64,000 nucleotides of DNA from Alcanivoracaceae bacterium (lineage in GTDB: Bacteria > Pseudomonadota > Gammaproteobacteria > Pseudomonadales > Alcanivoracaceae), in assembly GCA_023146255.1 (NCBI GenBank), contig JAGLCJ010000002.1, forward strand, positions 1 through 64,000. The letters run 5' to 3'. Positions 43,049-52,070 of the stretch are shown piece after piece; the stretch's first letter is position 1, and each line of letters begins with the position of its first letter. A program made the position numbers and the translations under genes. The notes beneath the pieces are model-generated. The model was not told the DNA's origin, made no database searches, and saw only the letters and a program-made list of their open reading frames with translations.

Positions 43049-45379
43049 ATGAGTGCATCGAGAAAATCTCCGGTAAAGAAGAAATCCCCGAGCCGAAGGG
43101 CATCGGCAGGGACGTCCGTGGCTGCAGGCATCCGCTGGCGGCGGCTGCTCTGGCAGTTGTTGCTGGTGGGACTGGTCATCAGTTTGCTTGGTCTGGCGTG
43201 GCTCGATGCCCGCATCCGCCAGCGCTTTGACAATCATCAGTGGCAGCTGCCAGCCCGTGTTTATGCCCGACCGGTGGAGCTCTACAGCGGCCGCGAGATG
43301 ACCGGGCAGAACCTCGATCAACTGTTGTCGCTACTGCGCTACCGGCCCGACAGTGCCGCCCGCGAGCCGGGCAGCTATGCCCGTTTCGATGGCGGCGTGC
43401 TGCTGCATACCCGCGGCTTTCGGGATAGCGATGGCGGCGAACCGGCACAGCTGGTGCGGTTGCGCATTGATGGGCCCCGTATTGGCAAATTGACCGACGG
43501 TAGTGGCCGGCCGGTGCCGGTAGCCCGTCTCGAGCCGTTGCAGATCGGCAGCATTCACCCCGGTCACAGTGAAGACAGGGTGCTGGTGAAGCTCGAGGAA
43601 GTGCCGCCGCTGCTGGTGCATATGCTGATGGCCACTGAGGATCGTGGCTTTCATGAGCATCATGGTATTTCCATCCGTGGCCTGATGCGCGCGGTGTTCG
43701 CCAATCTGCGAGCCGGCGAGATGGAGCAGGGCGGTAGTACCCTGACCCAGCAGTTGGTGAAAAATTTCTGGCTGACCCGCGAGCGTACCCTGTCGCGGAA
43801 GCTGGTCGAAATTCCGATGGCGCTATTGCTGGAGCTGCACTACAGCAAAGCGCAGATTCTCGAGACCTACCTTAACGAGGTCTATCTCGGGCAGGACGGT
43901 GGTCGCGCCATTCATGGTATGGGACTGGGGGCGCAATTCTATTTTGGCCGTCCGCTGGCAGAGCTGGAGCCGCATCAGTTCGCCATGCTGATCGGTTTGT
44001 TGAAAGGTCCCAGTTACTATGATCCGCGCCGCCATCCCGAGCGCGCCCGGCAACGTCGCGATATCGTGTTGCAGGCAGCGGCCAGTCAGGGTTTGCTCGA
44101 TGAGAAAGTGCTCAGTCACTTCCGCAACAAAGCACTGGATGTGGTGCCGAAAGGCGGTTCGGCCCTCTACGCCTTCCCGCATTTTATCGATCTGGTGCGG
44201 CGCCAGCTGGCGCGCGATTACCCGCCGCATATCCTCGCCTCGGAAGGATTGATCATCCACTCGACGCTGGATGTGCTGGCACAGCTGGTGGCGGAGCAGA
44301 AGCTCAGTGATTTTCTGACTCCGCACAAGGAGCTGAATGGCGCGGTGATTATTACCGCACCGGATCAGGGCGATGTGCTGGCGCTGGTGGGTGACAAGTC
44401 ACCGCGCAGCGCCGGTTTCAATCGGGCGCTGGATGCGCAGCGGCCGATTGGCTCGCTGGCCAAACCTGCGGTGGTGCTGGCGGCGTTGCAGCAGCCGGCA
44501 AAATTTCATCTCGGCAGTGTGGTGACGGATGGTCCGTTTGAAGTGCGCATGGAAGATGGCCAGGTCTGGCAGCCAAAAAACTTTGATAATCAGTCACTCG
44601 GCGCCATGGCGGTGACCGATGCGCTGGCCCAGTCACGTAATCAGGCGATTGCCCGCCTCGGTCTGGATGCCGGTCTCGGTGAGGTGATCCGAACCTTCCA
44701 GAAGCTTGGTGTACAGAGCCGGATTCCTCCCTATCCGAGTATTTTTCTTGGCAGTTTGAACCTGAGCCCGTTTGAAACGGCGGTGATGTACCAGACCATC
44801 GCCACCGGTGGTCAGCGCACCCCGTTACGCTCGATCACCGATGTACTGGATCGTCACGGTCAGCCGCTGGCCCGCTATCCGGTGCGTCCGGAGCAGGTGA
44901 TTGATCCGGAGCCGGCCTATCTGTTGCAGTGGGCGTTGCGTCAGGCCATGACCCAGGGCACCGGTCGTTATGCGGTCGCGCAGCTGCCGGAAAAACTGGT
45001 GGTGGCGGGCAAGACCGGTACCAGTGACGGCCAGCGCGATGCCTGGTTTGCCGGTTTCAGCGGTAGTCATCTGGCGCTGGTCTGGCTTGGTCGTGACGAC
45101 AACGGTGATACCGGTTTTACCGGTAGCAGTGGCCCGCTACGCATCTGGACCAGCATCATGGCGGCGCTGCCACAACGGCCGATGCGACTGGCCCCACCAA
45201 CTGGTGTCGAGCTGGTATGGTTGGACCCGGATGGCGAGCGACTCAGCGGCAAGGGCTGTGATGGCGCCCGCGAATACCCGTTGATGACCGCATCGATCCC
45301 GCAGCAGACCAGTGCCTGTGGCAAGGTTCAGTCGGTACCCGGAGGCATCAGGAAATGGTTCAAAGGTTTGTTCGACTGA
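43049..45379 (+). CDS. mrcB: Penicillin-binding protein 1B (bifunctional)
   Basis: A 776-residue protein starting MSASRKSPVKKKSPSRRASA: a basic cytoplasmic tail, then one membrane span (LLWQLLLVGLVISLLGLAWL) and a UB2H-like domain. The glycosyltransferase domain has EDRGFHEHHGI (catalytic Glu) and GGSTLTQQLVKNFWL. The transpeptidase has SLAK (SxxK), SRN (SxN) and KTGT. It polymerises and cross-links peptidoglycan. The open frame extends 29 codons upstream, but the ATG at 43049 fits the family. No ribosome site is visible, and a TATACT box at 43034-43039 would put transcription start almost at the ATG. Confidence 0.95.
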   Translation: MSASRKSPVKKKSPSRRASAGTSVAAGIRWRRLLWQLLLVGLVISLLGLAWLDARIRQRFDNHQWQLPARVYARPVELYSGREMTGQNLDQLLSLLRYRPDSAAREPGSYARFDGGVLLHTRGFRDSDGGEPAQLVRLRIDGPRIGKLTDGSGRPVPVARLEPLQIGSIHPGHSEDRVLVKLEEVPPLLVHMLMATEDRGFHEHHGISIRGLMRAVFANLRAGEMEQGGSTLTQQLVKNFWLTRERTLSRKLVEIPMALLLELHYSKAQILETYLNEVYLGQDGGRAIHGMGLGAQFYFGRPLAELEPHQFAMLIGLLKGPSYYDPRRHPERARQRRDIVLQAAASQGLLDEKVLSHFRNKALDVVPKGGSALYAFPHFIDLVRRQLARDYPPHILASEGLIIHSTLDVLAQLVAEQKLSDFLTPHKELNGAVIITAPDQGDVLALVGDKSPRSAGFNRALDAQRPIGSLAKPAVVLAALQQPAKFHLGSVVTDGPFEVRMEDGQVWQPKNFDNQSLGAMAVTDALAQSRNQAIARLGLDAGLGEVIRTFQKLGVQSRIPPYPSIFLGSLNLSPFETAVMYQTIATGGQRTPLRSITDVLDRHGQPLARYPVRPEQVIDPEPAYLLQWALRQAMTQGTGRYAVAQLPEKLVVAGKTGTSDGQRDAWFAGFSGSHLALVWLGRDDNGDTGFTGSSGPLRIWTSIMAALPQRPMRLAPPTGVELVWLDPDGERLSGKGCDGAREYPLMTASIPQQTSACGKVQSVPGGIRKWFKGLFD

Positions 45380-45804
45380 TTCTGTTGTCGGCGTCACTGA
45401 TGCTGGCAGCCTGTGCGAGCCGAATGACAGACCCGCTGGCGCCCATGGGGATGCCACCGGAGGATCCGTTAAAGGGCAGTGCGGCGGAGACCCTCTGGCA
45501 GCAAGCGGTAACGGCGAGGGAGCATAACCAGCTGTCGGCGGCTGGTCGTTATCTTGAGCGGGCCCTGTATATGCAGCCGGAATCATCCTGGTTATATCGG
45601 GAACTGGCTGAGCTGCGCTTGCGCGAGGACGACCCGCAAACTGCCGAGGTGATGGCGCAGCGAGCACTGCGGCTGGCGCCGAAGCGACCGGCCTACCAGG
45701 CAGCCCTGTGGCAATTGATCGCTACGGCGAGAGCGCGTCAGGGCAATGAGCAGGGCGCGGCGCGCGCCCGTCTCGAAGCTGAAATGCTGATGCGACGCCA
45801 GTAA
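45355..45804 (+). CDS. Tetratricopeptide-repeat lipoprotein
   Basis: A 149-residue protein with a signal peptide and lipobox ending LMLAAC (Cys20). About two TPR-like helical repeats follow (AREHNQLSAAGRYLERALYM and ELAELRLREDDPQTAEVMAQ). It overlaps the end of mrcB by 25 bases and is presumably cotranscribed. Similar small TPR lipoproteins follow mrcB in Pseudomonas. A role in PBP1b activation (as LpoB has in enterics) is a guess from position only. Confidence 0.8.
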   Translation: MVQRFVRLILLSASLMLAACASRMTDPLAPMGMPPEDPLKGSAAETLWQQAVTAREHNQLSAAGRYLERALYMQPESSWLYRELAELRLREDDPQTAEVMAQRALRLAPKRPAYQAALWQLIATARARQGNEQGAARARLEAEMLMRRQ

Positions 45805-45898
45805 TACCGGCAGACACTGACCCCGGTCATTCTATTCTGCTGCCAAGACGCTATTCTCAGGGCATGATAGGTGCTGTTGACCATGTCCGGGGTAGTTG

Positions 45899-48043
45899 AT
45901 GTCTGGCAAGCCTGATAACCGCCTGATGCAGGCGATCTACGCGATCCCGCGCAGCGCTTTCATTGCCTCGTCCGATCTTGGCGACATGATGTCCGGTCAC
46001 AGTATCCCGTCGCGGGCCACGATCAAGTCGATTCTGTCGCGTATACCGGTGCTGCGAGAGACTGACCGCGTGCTACTGATTGGCGCAGGCTCCGGCTATC
46101 TGGCGATGATCCTGTCGCGGCTGGTGGCAAGCCTGCTGGTGATCGAGCGCGATAGCAGCATTGCCGATATCGCCAGAAAAAATATTGCTGCATTCAAGCC
46201 GGCCAACCTGACCTTGCGGGTCGGCGAGGGTGCTGATGGTGCGTCGGACCGAGCGCCCTACGACCGGATTATTGCGCTTTGCAGCATTGATGACATTGAT
46301 CAGTTGATGAAGCAGCTTGTTGAGGGCGGCGTTCTGATTCGTCTGCAGCATAGTGATGGCCGCTGGGCCATTCTCGAGTCCTGTGGGTACGACCAGACTG
46401 GCAAGTTGCATCGTCAGGATCTCGGTCCGGTAGACTTCAGTGGTGATATCAGTGAAGCGCTGATTGACATGGGGCTGGTTGATGATCGACTGCTTCAAAC
46501 TGCGAAAGAGGAAGCTGGCCGCCTCGATCTGCCGTTGATGACCGTGGTTCAGCGTCATCTCGGTGGCGACGAAGTTTCGGTTTATCGGGCACTGGCCAAA
46601 CGCATTGGTGTCCGCTTTGAAGAAGCAGAAAAGCTGTTCCCGGAAATTGATCGGAGTTTATTCCGACACTTCTCTCGCACCTTTCTTGATCACTATCGAC
46701 TTATCCCGATTGTGAAGAGGGATGGCAAAATACTGATTGCTTCAGATAACCCTGATGCCCAGACCGATGCGCTTGAGGCCATGTACCCCGGTACCGCAGT
46801 GGTCAGAATTCTGGTTACGCCGACGGATTACCGACGGCTCTGGTCGACTATCAACATTATCGAGAAGGGCGCCAGACCGCTGGAGAAGGCGCCTGCGGCA
46901 GCACCGCCAGCGGCGGCCGGGGCTGAGCATGATGATTTTGCCGAGGATCTTGATAATCACATAAGTCCCTATCTTGTGGCGGTCTATGAGGCAATTCTGC
47001 TTGATGCCGTCAGTGAAAAGGCCAGTGATATACACATCGAGCGCTACCAGCAGCGTGTTCGCGTCAGGCTCAGGGTAGATGGCGAGCTGTTTGATCTTGA
47101 ACACTATCAGTTGACCCCGGTCGAGATGGCCGGTGTTGTCAATGTGATCAAGACCCGTGCTGAACTGAATATCGCCGAGCGCCGATTGCCCCAGGGAGGG
47201 CGTTCGCGTTTGAAGGTGGGTCAAACCACTTATGATCTTCGCATCCAGACCCAACCGTCCCTGCATGGCGAGCATGTGGTCATTCGTCTGCTGCCGCAAA
47301 GCGGGCGTGCCATGAACCTCCATGAGCTCGGGCTGGCGCCGCGAGTGGCGCAGCAGTACCGACGGCTTCTGGATAACCCGGCCGGGCTTGTACTGATTGT
47401 CGGGCCAACCGGCTCCGGCAAGTCGACCACGCTTTCCGCAGGCCTGCAGGAATTGGCGGACGACGGCCGGCGCAAGGTCATCACCGTTGAAGATCCGATT
47501 GAGTATGCCATCGATAATATTCAGCAGACCCGGGTGCGAACCAAGATCGGCTTTGGCTTTGCCGATGCCATGCGCTCCTTTGTCCGGCAGGATCCGGATG
47601 TGATTCTGGTCGGGGAAATTCGTGACACCGAAACAGCGCTGGAGGCGGTGCGGGCATCGCAAACCGGTCATCTGGTGTTATCGACCCTGCACTGCAATGA
47701 CGCGGTGGATGCTGTTCAACGCTTGTATGACCTTGGATTGCATCGAAACTCCATTGCCAGTGAGTTGCTTGCAGTGATTGCTCAGCGTCTGGCGAAAAGA
47801 ATCTGTCCGCACTGCCGAGAGCAAGTGCAGCCTGATGAGAAAATCTTGCATGAGTTGTTTCCTGAGGAAGTTCCCGCCAACTTTCGATGTTATGCCGGCA
47901 AGGGCTGCAACCAGTGCAGCCAGCGCGGTACCCGAGGTCGCGTGGCAGTGGTCGAGTTTATGCAGGTCAATGCGGATTTTCGCGACATCATCAGCCGCCG
48001 CTTGGTGAGCTGCGCTGGCGGGCACTGGATGCCGGCTTGGTAA
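45899..48043 (+). CDS. Methyltransferase-like (PCMT) / GspE-PilB ATPase fusion, frameshifted near the C-terminus
   Basis: A 714-residue product (a TTG precedes the ATG). Residues ~1-165 resemble protein-L-isoaspartate methyltransferase: QAIYAIPRSAFI, SIPSRATIKSIL, SAM loop VLLIGAGSGYLAMIL, then ERD and PYDRI. Residues ~200-310 are an MshEN-like N-domain of secretion ATPases. Residues ~340-690 are a GspE/PilB ATPase with Walker A GPTGSGKST (~501-509), DPDVILVGEIRD and a four-Cys zinc site (CPHC, CNQC). The end SCAGGHWMPAW is not family-like; the proper tail continues in another frame after a one-base loss at 47993-48001. No other pilus or T2SS gene is in the window. What it moves or modifies is unknown. 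Confidence 0.8.
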   Translation: MSGKPDNRLMQAIYAIPRSAFIASSDLGDMMSGHSIPSRATIKSILSRIPVLRETDRVLLIGAGSGYLAMILSRLVASLLVIERDSSIADIARKNIAAFKPANLTLRVGEGADGASDRAPYDRIIALCSIDDIDQLMKQLVEGGVLIRLQHSDGRWAILESCGYDQTGKLHRQDLGPVDFSGDISEALIDMGLVDDRLLQTAKEEAGRLDLPLMTVVQRHLGGDEVSVYRALAKRIGVRFEEAEKLFPEIDRSLFRHFSRTFLDHYRLIPIVKRDGKILIASDNPDAQTDALEAMYPGTAVVRILVTPTDYRRLWSTINIIEKGARPLEKAPAAAPPAAAGAEHDDFAEDLDNHISPYLVAVYEAILLDAVSEKASDIHIERYQQRVRVRLRVDGELFDLEHYQLTPVEMAGVVNVIKTRAELNIAERRLPQGGRSRLKVGQTTYDLRIQTQPSLHGEHVVIRLLPQSGRAMNLHELGLAPRVAQQYRRLLDNPAGLVLIVGPTGSGKSTTLSAGLQELADDGRRKVITVEDPIEYAIDNIQQTRVRTKIGFGFADAMRSFVRQDPDVILVGEIRDTETALEAVRASQTGHLVLSTLHCNDAVDAVQRLYDLGLHRNSIASELLAVIAQRLAKRICPHCREQVQPDEKILHELFPEEVPANFRCYAGKGCNQCSQRGTRGRVAVVEFMQVNADFRDIISRRLVSCAGGHWMPAW

Positions 48044-48165
48044 CGATGCGTGATAGCGCCATCGATCTGGTAGTGCAGGGCGTGATTCCGATGTCAGAGC
48101 TGCCGCGCCTGCTACCGGCAGAGCGGATGGCGCCGGAAGTGCGTGGCGGCGTGAGGGAGAGCTGA
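47993..48165 (+). other. Displaced C-terminal tail of the fusion ATPase (frameshift)
   Basis: From about 48001 the other frame reads LGELRWRALDAGLVTMRDSA and on to PMSELPRLLP, the typical end of GspE/PilB proteins. It runs to TGA at 48163-48165, which overlaps the next gene's ATG by one base. Rejoining frames needs one extra base in CAGCCGCCGCTT and would give about 755 residues. Cause: true mutation or sequencing error. Confidence 0.75.
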
Positions 48166-49253
48166 TGAAACCAGCGGAGCGGGTACAGCGTATCCCGGCA
48201 GAAGTGCGTTTCGCCGAGGAGCTTGAGCGTTTGCGGCAGCGGGATAAATTTCCGGTGCCACCGGGCTGGCGGATGTCGCCGATTGCGGTTGAAAAGTTCA
48301 TTAGTGGCGACGATGGCATCAAGGTGGCGCGCAAGTTTGTTGCCGAGTCGGGTGTGGTCAGACGTATCGTTATTTCCCTGTGCACCAACCGCGGCTGCTT
48401 TATGGTTGGCGAACCGGGTACCGCAAAGTCCTGGGTGTCCGAACTGCTGGCGGCGGCGGTGTCCGGCGATTCCACTCTGGTGATTCAGGGAAGCGCAGTG
48501 ACCTCGGTCAGCCAGCTGCTGTATGACTGGGATCATGCCCGTGTGTCGCGCACCGGTATGCGCAAGGAAGCGCTGATTCCCGGGCCGCTTTATCGCGGCA
48601 TGCGCGACGGCAAGCTGGTGCGGTTCGAGGAGCTGAGCCGCTGTCCGCAAAGTCTTCAGGACGCAATCCTGTCAGTGCTGTCAGAACGGATCATCAGCAT
48701 TCCCGAACTCGGTGATGAGGACGGCATTCTCTATGCCGCCGCCGGCTTCAATATTGTTGCCACCAGCAACAGTGTCGACGAAGGTGTTAACAAGATGAGT
48801 GTGGCGCTGCGTCGCCGCCTTAACTTCGAAACCATCCGGCCGATCCGCCACCTGCAGGACGAGATTGACGTGGTGATGAAAGAGCTGGCGATGCTGAACC
48901 GGAATTCGGGCATTGATATCACTCCGGCCGCGGAGGTGATCGAGGTGCTGGTGACCATGTTTCACGAACTGCGTAGTGGTCAGTCGCTGGATGGTCGTAG
49001 CACCCACCGGCTGGCCGGTGCGGCGCTTTCCACCGCCGAGGCCATCAACGTTGCCCATGCGCTGAGCGTCTACGCGTTCTACTACAACGACGGCGTGATG
49101 AAGATCGATGATCTGGTCCACTTCATTATTGGCGCCGCATTGAAAGACAAGCCGGACGACCGACGCAGGCTGAAGTTCTACTTTGAAACCGAGATCAGTC
49201 AGAAGCAGGGCAAGGCCTGGCAGGTGGTCTATGCCCAGCGCGACCTGTTGTGA
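48165..49253 (+). CDS. MoxR-type AAA+ ATPase (YehL-like)
   Basis: A 362-residue AAA+ protein. Walker A is GEPGTAKS; the Walker B position reads VRFEELSRCP with Glu where Asp is usual, as in YehL-like members. SERIISIPELGDEDG, VATSNSVDEGVNKMS and ALRRRLNFETI fit the MoxR core with sensor 1 and arginine finger. MoxR ATPases usually act with a von Willebrand (VWA) partner to remodel or metallate proteins; none is encoded next to it. Its ATG overlaps the stop of the displaced fusion-ATPase tail (TGATG), implying translational coupling. Function unknown. Confidence 0.85.
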   Translation: MKPAERVQRIPAEVRFAEELERLRQRDKFPVPPGWRMSPIAVEKFISGDDGIKVARKFVAESGVVRRIVISLCTNRGCFMVGEPGTAKSWVSELLAAAVSGDSTLVIQGSAVTSVSQLLYDWDHARVSRTGMRKEALIPGPLYRGMRDGKLVRFEELSRCPQSLQDAILSVLSERIISIPELGDEDGILYAAAGFNIVATSNSVDEGVNKMSVALRRRLNFETIRPIRHLQDEIDVVMKELAMLNRNSGIDITPAAEVIEVLVTMFHELRSGQSLDGRSTHRLAGAALSTAEAINVAHALSVYAFYYNDGVMKIDDLVHFIIGAALKDKPDDRRRLKFYFETEISQKQGKAWQVVYAQRDLL

Positions 49254-49355
49254 CGGGCCAAAACGCGGGCTCCGGCTTCCCTGTCGGCCGCTGCTGTGGT
49301 TCCATTCTTGCACTATCGTACAAATATGGTGCCATGCACCTCACAGGAGTCCGTA

Positions 49356-50765
49356 ATGTCCCAGAACCGCATTCATGCTTTTGGTGATGATCTGCTTGCT
49401 GACCACGACGCTGTAGCACTGGCCGAGCTGGTCCGCCGTGGCGAAGTCAGTCCGCGGGAGCTGGCGGATGCCGCGATCGCCAGAGTCGAGAAGGTCAACG
49501 CGGTCCTGAATGCGGTGCAGGTGGCGGATTATGAGCAAGCCAGAGAGCGTGCGGCCGGGAATGCCACCGGCGTGTTCGCTGGCGTCCCCACCTTTATCAA
49601 GGACAACACCGACATCGCCGGCCTGCCAACCCGGCATGGCTCGCGCGCGGTGCCGGCGACGCCGGCACTGAAGCATGGCGCGTTTGCCAAACAGTATCTG
49701 GCTCAGGGCTTCACTCTGCTTGGCAAAACCACGCTGCCGGAATTCGGCTTTAACGGCACCACCGAATACGAGGGCGCCGCGCCGACGCGCAATCCCTGGC
49801 ACACAGATCATTCCTGTGGTGGCAGCTCCGGCGGTTCGGCAGCATTGGTGGCGGCGGGAGCGGTGCCGATCGCTCATGCCAATGATGGCGGCGGCTCGAT
49901 CCGGATTCCGGCGGCCTGCTGTGGCCTGATCGGGTTGAAGTCCACCCGCGGCCGCTTTGTCACCAACGAGATGTCGAAGACTCTGCCGGTGAATGTGGTT
50001 TGCGATGGCGTTGTCACCCGCTCGGTGCGTGATACCGCACACTTCTTTGCCGGTGCTGAACAGTACTGGCAAAACCGCAAACTGCCGCAGGTCGGTCTGG
50101 TAGAGGGGCCTGGCAAGAAGCGCCTGAAAATCGGCCTGATTATGGATTCTCTTACCGGCCAGACCTGCCCGGAGACCCGCGCCACGGTGGAGCAGACGGT
50201 GGCCTTGCTGGAGAGTCTTGGTCATCTTGTCGAGCCGATGCCGTTGCCGGTGAAACCTTCGTTCGTCGATGATTTTTCCGATTACTGGGGCTTCCTTGCC
50301 TTTATGGCCAGCCGCTTCGGTCAGCACAGTTTTGGCAAGGGCTTTGATGCCGAGCAGCTTGATGGTTTGAGCAAGGGGCTGGCAGAGCGTTTCCGCAAGC
50401 GTGGCTGGCGCTTGCCGGTGGTGCTGATGCGTCTGCAGCGCACCTGGCAGCAATATGAGAAGGTCATGCGCAACTATGATGCGGTGCTGTCGCCGGTGCT
50501 GGCCCATGTCACCCCCGAGATTGGTTATATCAGCCCGGAAGTACCGTTCGATGAGCTGTTCGAGCGGATGATGAATTACGTCAGCTTTACGCCGATGAAC
50601 AACGCCAGCGGCAGCCCGGCTATTTCCCTGCCCGTGGGTCAGTCGGAAAAAGGTCTGCCGATCGCCGTGCAGTTCTCGTCAGCACACGGCGCGGAGCGTA
50701 CATTGCTGGAGCTGGCCTTCGAAATCGAACAGGCCAGACCGTGGCGGCGGATAACGATGGCGTGA
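49356..50765 (+). CDS. Amidase (amidase-signature family)
   Basis: A 469-residue protein from MSQNRIHAFGDD; AGGAG sits 8 bases before the ATG at 49356, and the open frame upstream is rejected. The amidase-signature triad is present: Lys in TFIKDNTDIAG, cis-Ser in CGGSSGGSAALVAAG and nucleophilic Ser in DGGGSIRIPAACCGLIGLK. Such enzymes hydrolyse amides or are GatA-like; without gatB/gatC nearby and with a variable C-terminus, a catabolic amidase is more likely. It is followed by a bile-acid-type symporter 45 bases on. Confidence 0.9.
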   Translation: MSQNRIHAFGDDLLADHDAVALAELVRRGEVSPRELADAAIARVEKVNAVLNAVQVADYEQARERAAGNATGVFAGVPTFIKDNTDIAGLPTRHGSRAVPATPALKHGAFAKQYLAQGFTLLGKTTLPEFGFNGTTEYEGAAPTRNPWHTDHSCGGSSGGSAALVAAGAVPIAHANDGGGSIRIPAACCGLIGLKSTRGRFVTNEMSKTLPVNVVCDGVVTRSVRDTAHFFAGAEQYWQNRKLPQVGLVEGPGKKRLKIGLIMDSLTGQTCPETRATVEQTVALLESLGHLVEPMPLPVKPSFVDDFSDYWGFLAFMASRFGQHSFGKGFDAEQLDGLSKGLAERFRKRGWRLPVVLMRLQRTWQQYEKVMRNYDAVLSPVLAHVTPEIGYISPEVPFDELFERMMNYVSFTPMNNASGSPAISLPVGQSEKGLPIAVQFSSAHGAERTLLELAFEIEQARPWRRITMA

Positions 50766-50810
50766 CGCGCCACTCAGGCTGAATCGATAATAAAAAAGCG
50801 GGAGACGTGC

Positions 50811-51692
50811 ATGCAGGGTGGATTGGTCGATATCGGACTACCGGCGGCACTGTTCCTGATCATGATCGGCATGGGGCTGACCCTGACTCCGAAGGATTTT
50901 CGCGAGGTTCTGATTGCGCCGAAGGCAACCCTGTTTGGCCTGGTCGCGCAGGTGCTGATCGTGCCGCTGGCGGCATTTGCACTGGCCTGGGTGATGCAGC
51001 TCGACCCGCTGCTGGCAGTGGGGCTGGTGATTATCGCCGCCTGCCCCGGGGGTACGACTTCGAATATCTTTACCTATCTTGGTGGCGGTGACGTGGCCTT
51101 GTCGGTGGTACTTACGGTGCTGGCCAGTCTGGTTGCTATTGTCACCTTGCCGCTGTTTGCCGGGCTGGCACTGGATGCGTTTCAGGATGCCAGTGTTGCT
51201 ATTCAGTTGCCGGTGGGGCGAACCATCATCTCCCTGATCGTGATTGTTATCGTGCCGTTGCTGATTGGCATGTCGCTGCGCAAATGGACCCCGGTTTTTG
51301 CCGCCAGAGCCGAGCGTTTTGTCGGTGCTTTCGGCATGACCGTGTTGGTGCTGGTGATCGTCGCGATCCTGCTATCGCTCGGCGATCGTGTCGTGACGCT
51401 GGCGCGTGATGGCACCTACATCGCTGTGGCATTGAATATTATCGGCATCGCGATTGGTCTTGGCGGAGGTCGTCTGCTCGGTCTGGATCTGAAGCAGTCG
51501 TTTACCATCGCCATTGAGCTGGGTCTGAAAAATGCCACCCTCGGCCTGATGATTACCCTGACTCTGCTGCATTCGAACGAGATGTCGGTGCCGAGCGCGG
51601 TTTACGGAGTGGTCATGTTTGTACTGGGTGGACTGCTGGTTATGTTCAGCCGGCAGATGGGCCTGGTACGGCCACCTCTTGGCGGCAAGTGA
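50811..51692 (+). CDS. Bile acid:sodium symporter (BASS) family transporter
   Basis: A 293-residue membrane protein with about ten spans. IIAACPGGTTSNIFTYLGGGDVALSV in the middle is a BASS-family signature (sodium site), and IELGLKNATLGLMITLTLL matches the second crossover region. It starts 45 bases after the amidase with a GGGAG ribosome site. Substrate unknown; organic anions are usual for the family. Coexpression with the amidase is plausible but not shown. Confidence 0.88.
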   Translation: MQGGLVDIGLPAALFLIMIGMGLTLTPKDFREVLIAPKATLFGLVAQVLIVPLAAFALAWVMQLDPLLAVGLVIIAACPGGTTSNIFTYLGGGDVALSVVLTVLASLVAIVTLPLFAGLALDAFQDASVAIQLPVGRTIISLIVIVIVPLLIGMSLRKWTPVFAARAERFVGAFGMTVLVLVIVAILLSLGDRVVTLARDGTYIAVALNIIGIAIGLGGGRLLGLDLKQSFTIAIELGLKNATLGLMITLTLLHSNEMSVPSAVYGVVMFVLGGLLVMFSRQMGLVRPPLGGK

Positions 51693-51809
51693 CTGCAAAT
51701 AAATATCATGGTTTCAGAACGTTAGTACCCAATGAAATCATTTTGACAGCATTGTTCGCATGAACGGAATGATCGTACTCTGAGCAGCCTTTCACGCCGA
51801 GACCAGCTG

Positions 51810-52070
51810 ATGCGTTGCCCACACATGGAACAGTGCCAAAGCCCGAAGGAGCAGGGTACCGGGCCGGTCTACCAACGTCGTTTCTGCCTTCAGGATTGCA
51901 CTGGCTGCGCCCGCTTCCGGCTTGCTGGTATCTGGGCCGTGGAAGACATTCCGCGCTGGCTCCGCCCTACCATGATTGCGCATGCAGACTGGTTGCTGGA
52001 GCAGTGGCAGCAAGGGGCCCGGCAGATTCCCGCCAGCATGCCGCAGATGATTCCATTGACCCAGAGTTAG
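51810..52070 (+). CDS. Small Cys-rich protein of unknown function
   Basis: An 86-residue protein. The N-terminal half has a Cys pattern CPHMEQC, FCLQDC and CARF that could bind zinc or iron-sulfur; the C-terminal half has a helical segment (LRPTMIAHADWLLEQWQQG). It recalls small proteins of Pseudomonas with CxxxxxC and YCxxxxxxCARY motifs, but I cannot name it. A TTGACA box at 51743-51748 with AATGAT at 51768 may be its promoter. The start lacks a good ribosome site. Its stop overlaps the convergent egtD stop by four bases. Confidence 0.6.
   Translation: MRCPHMEQCQSPKEQGTGPVYQRRFCLQDCTGCARFRLAGIWAVEDIPRWLRPTMIAHADWLLEQWQQGARQIPASMPQMIPLTQS

Noticed and set aside
47993..48010. Programmed -1 frameshift in the fusion ATPase
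   Set aside because: There is no X-XXY-YYZ slippery heptamer and no evident stimulatory structure; a one-base deletion or read error is simpler.
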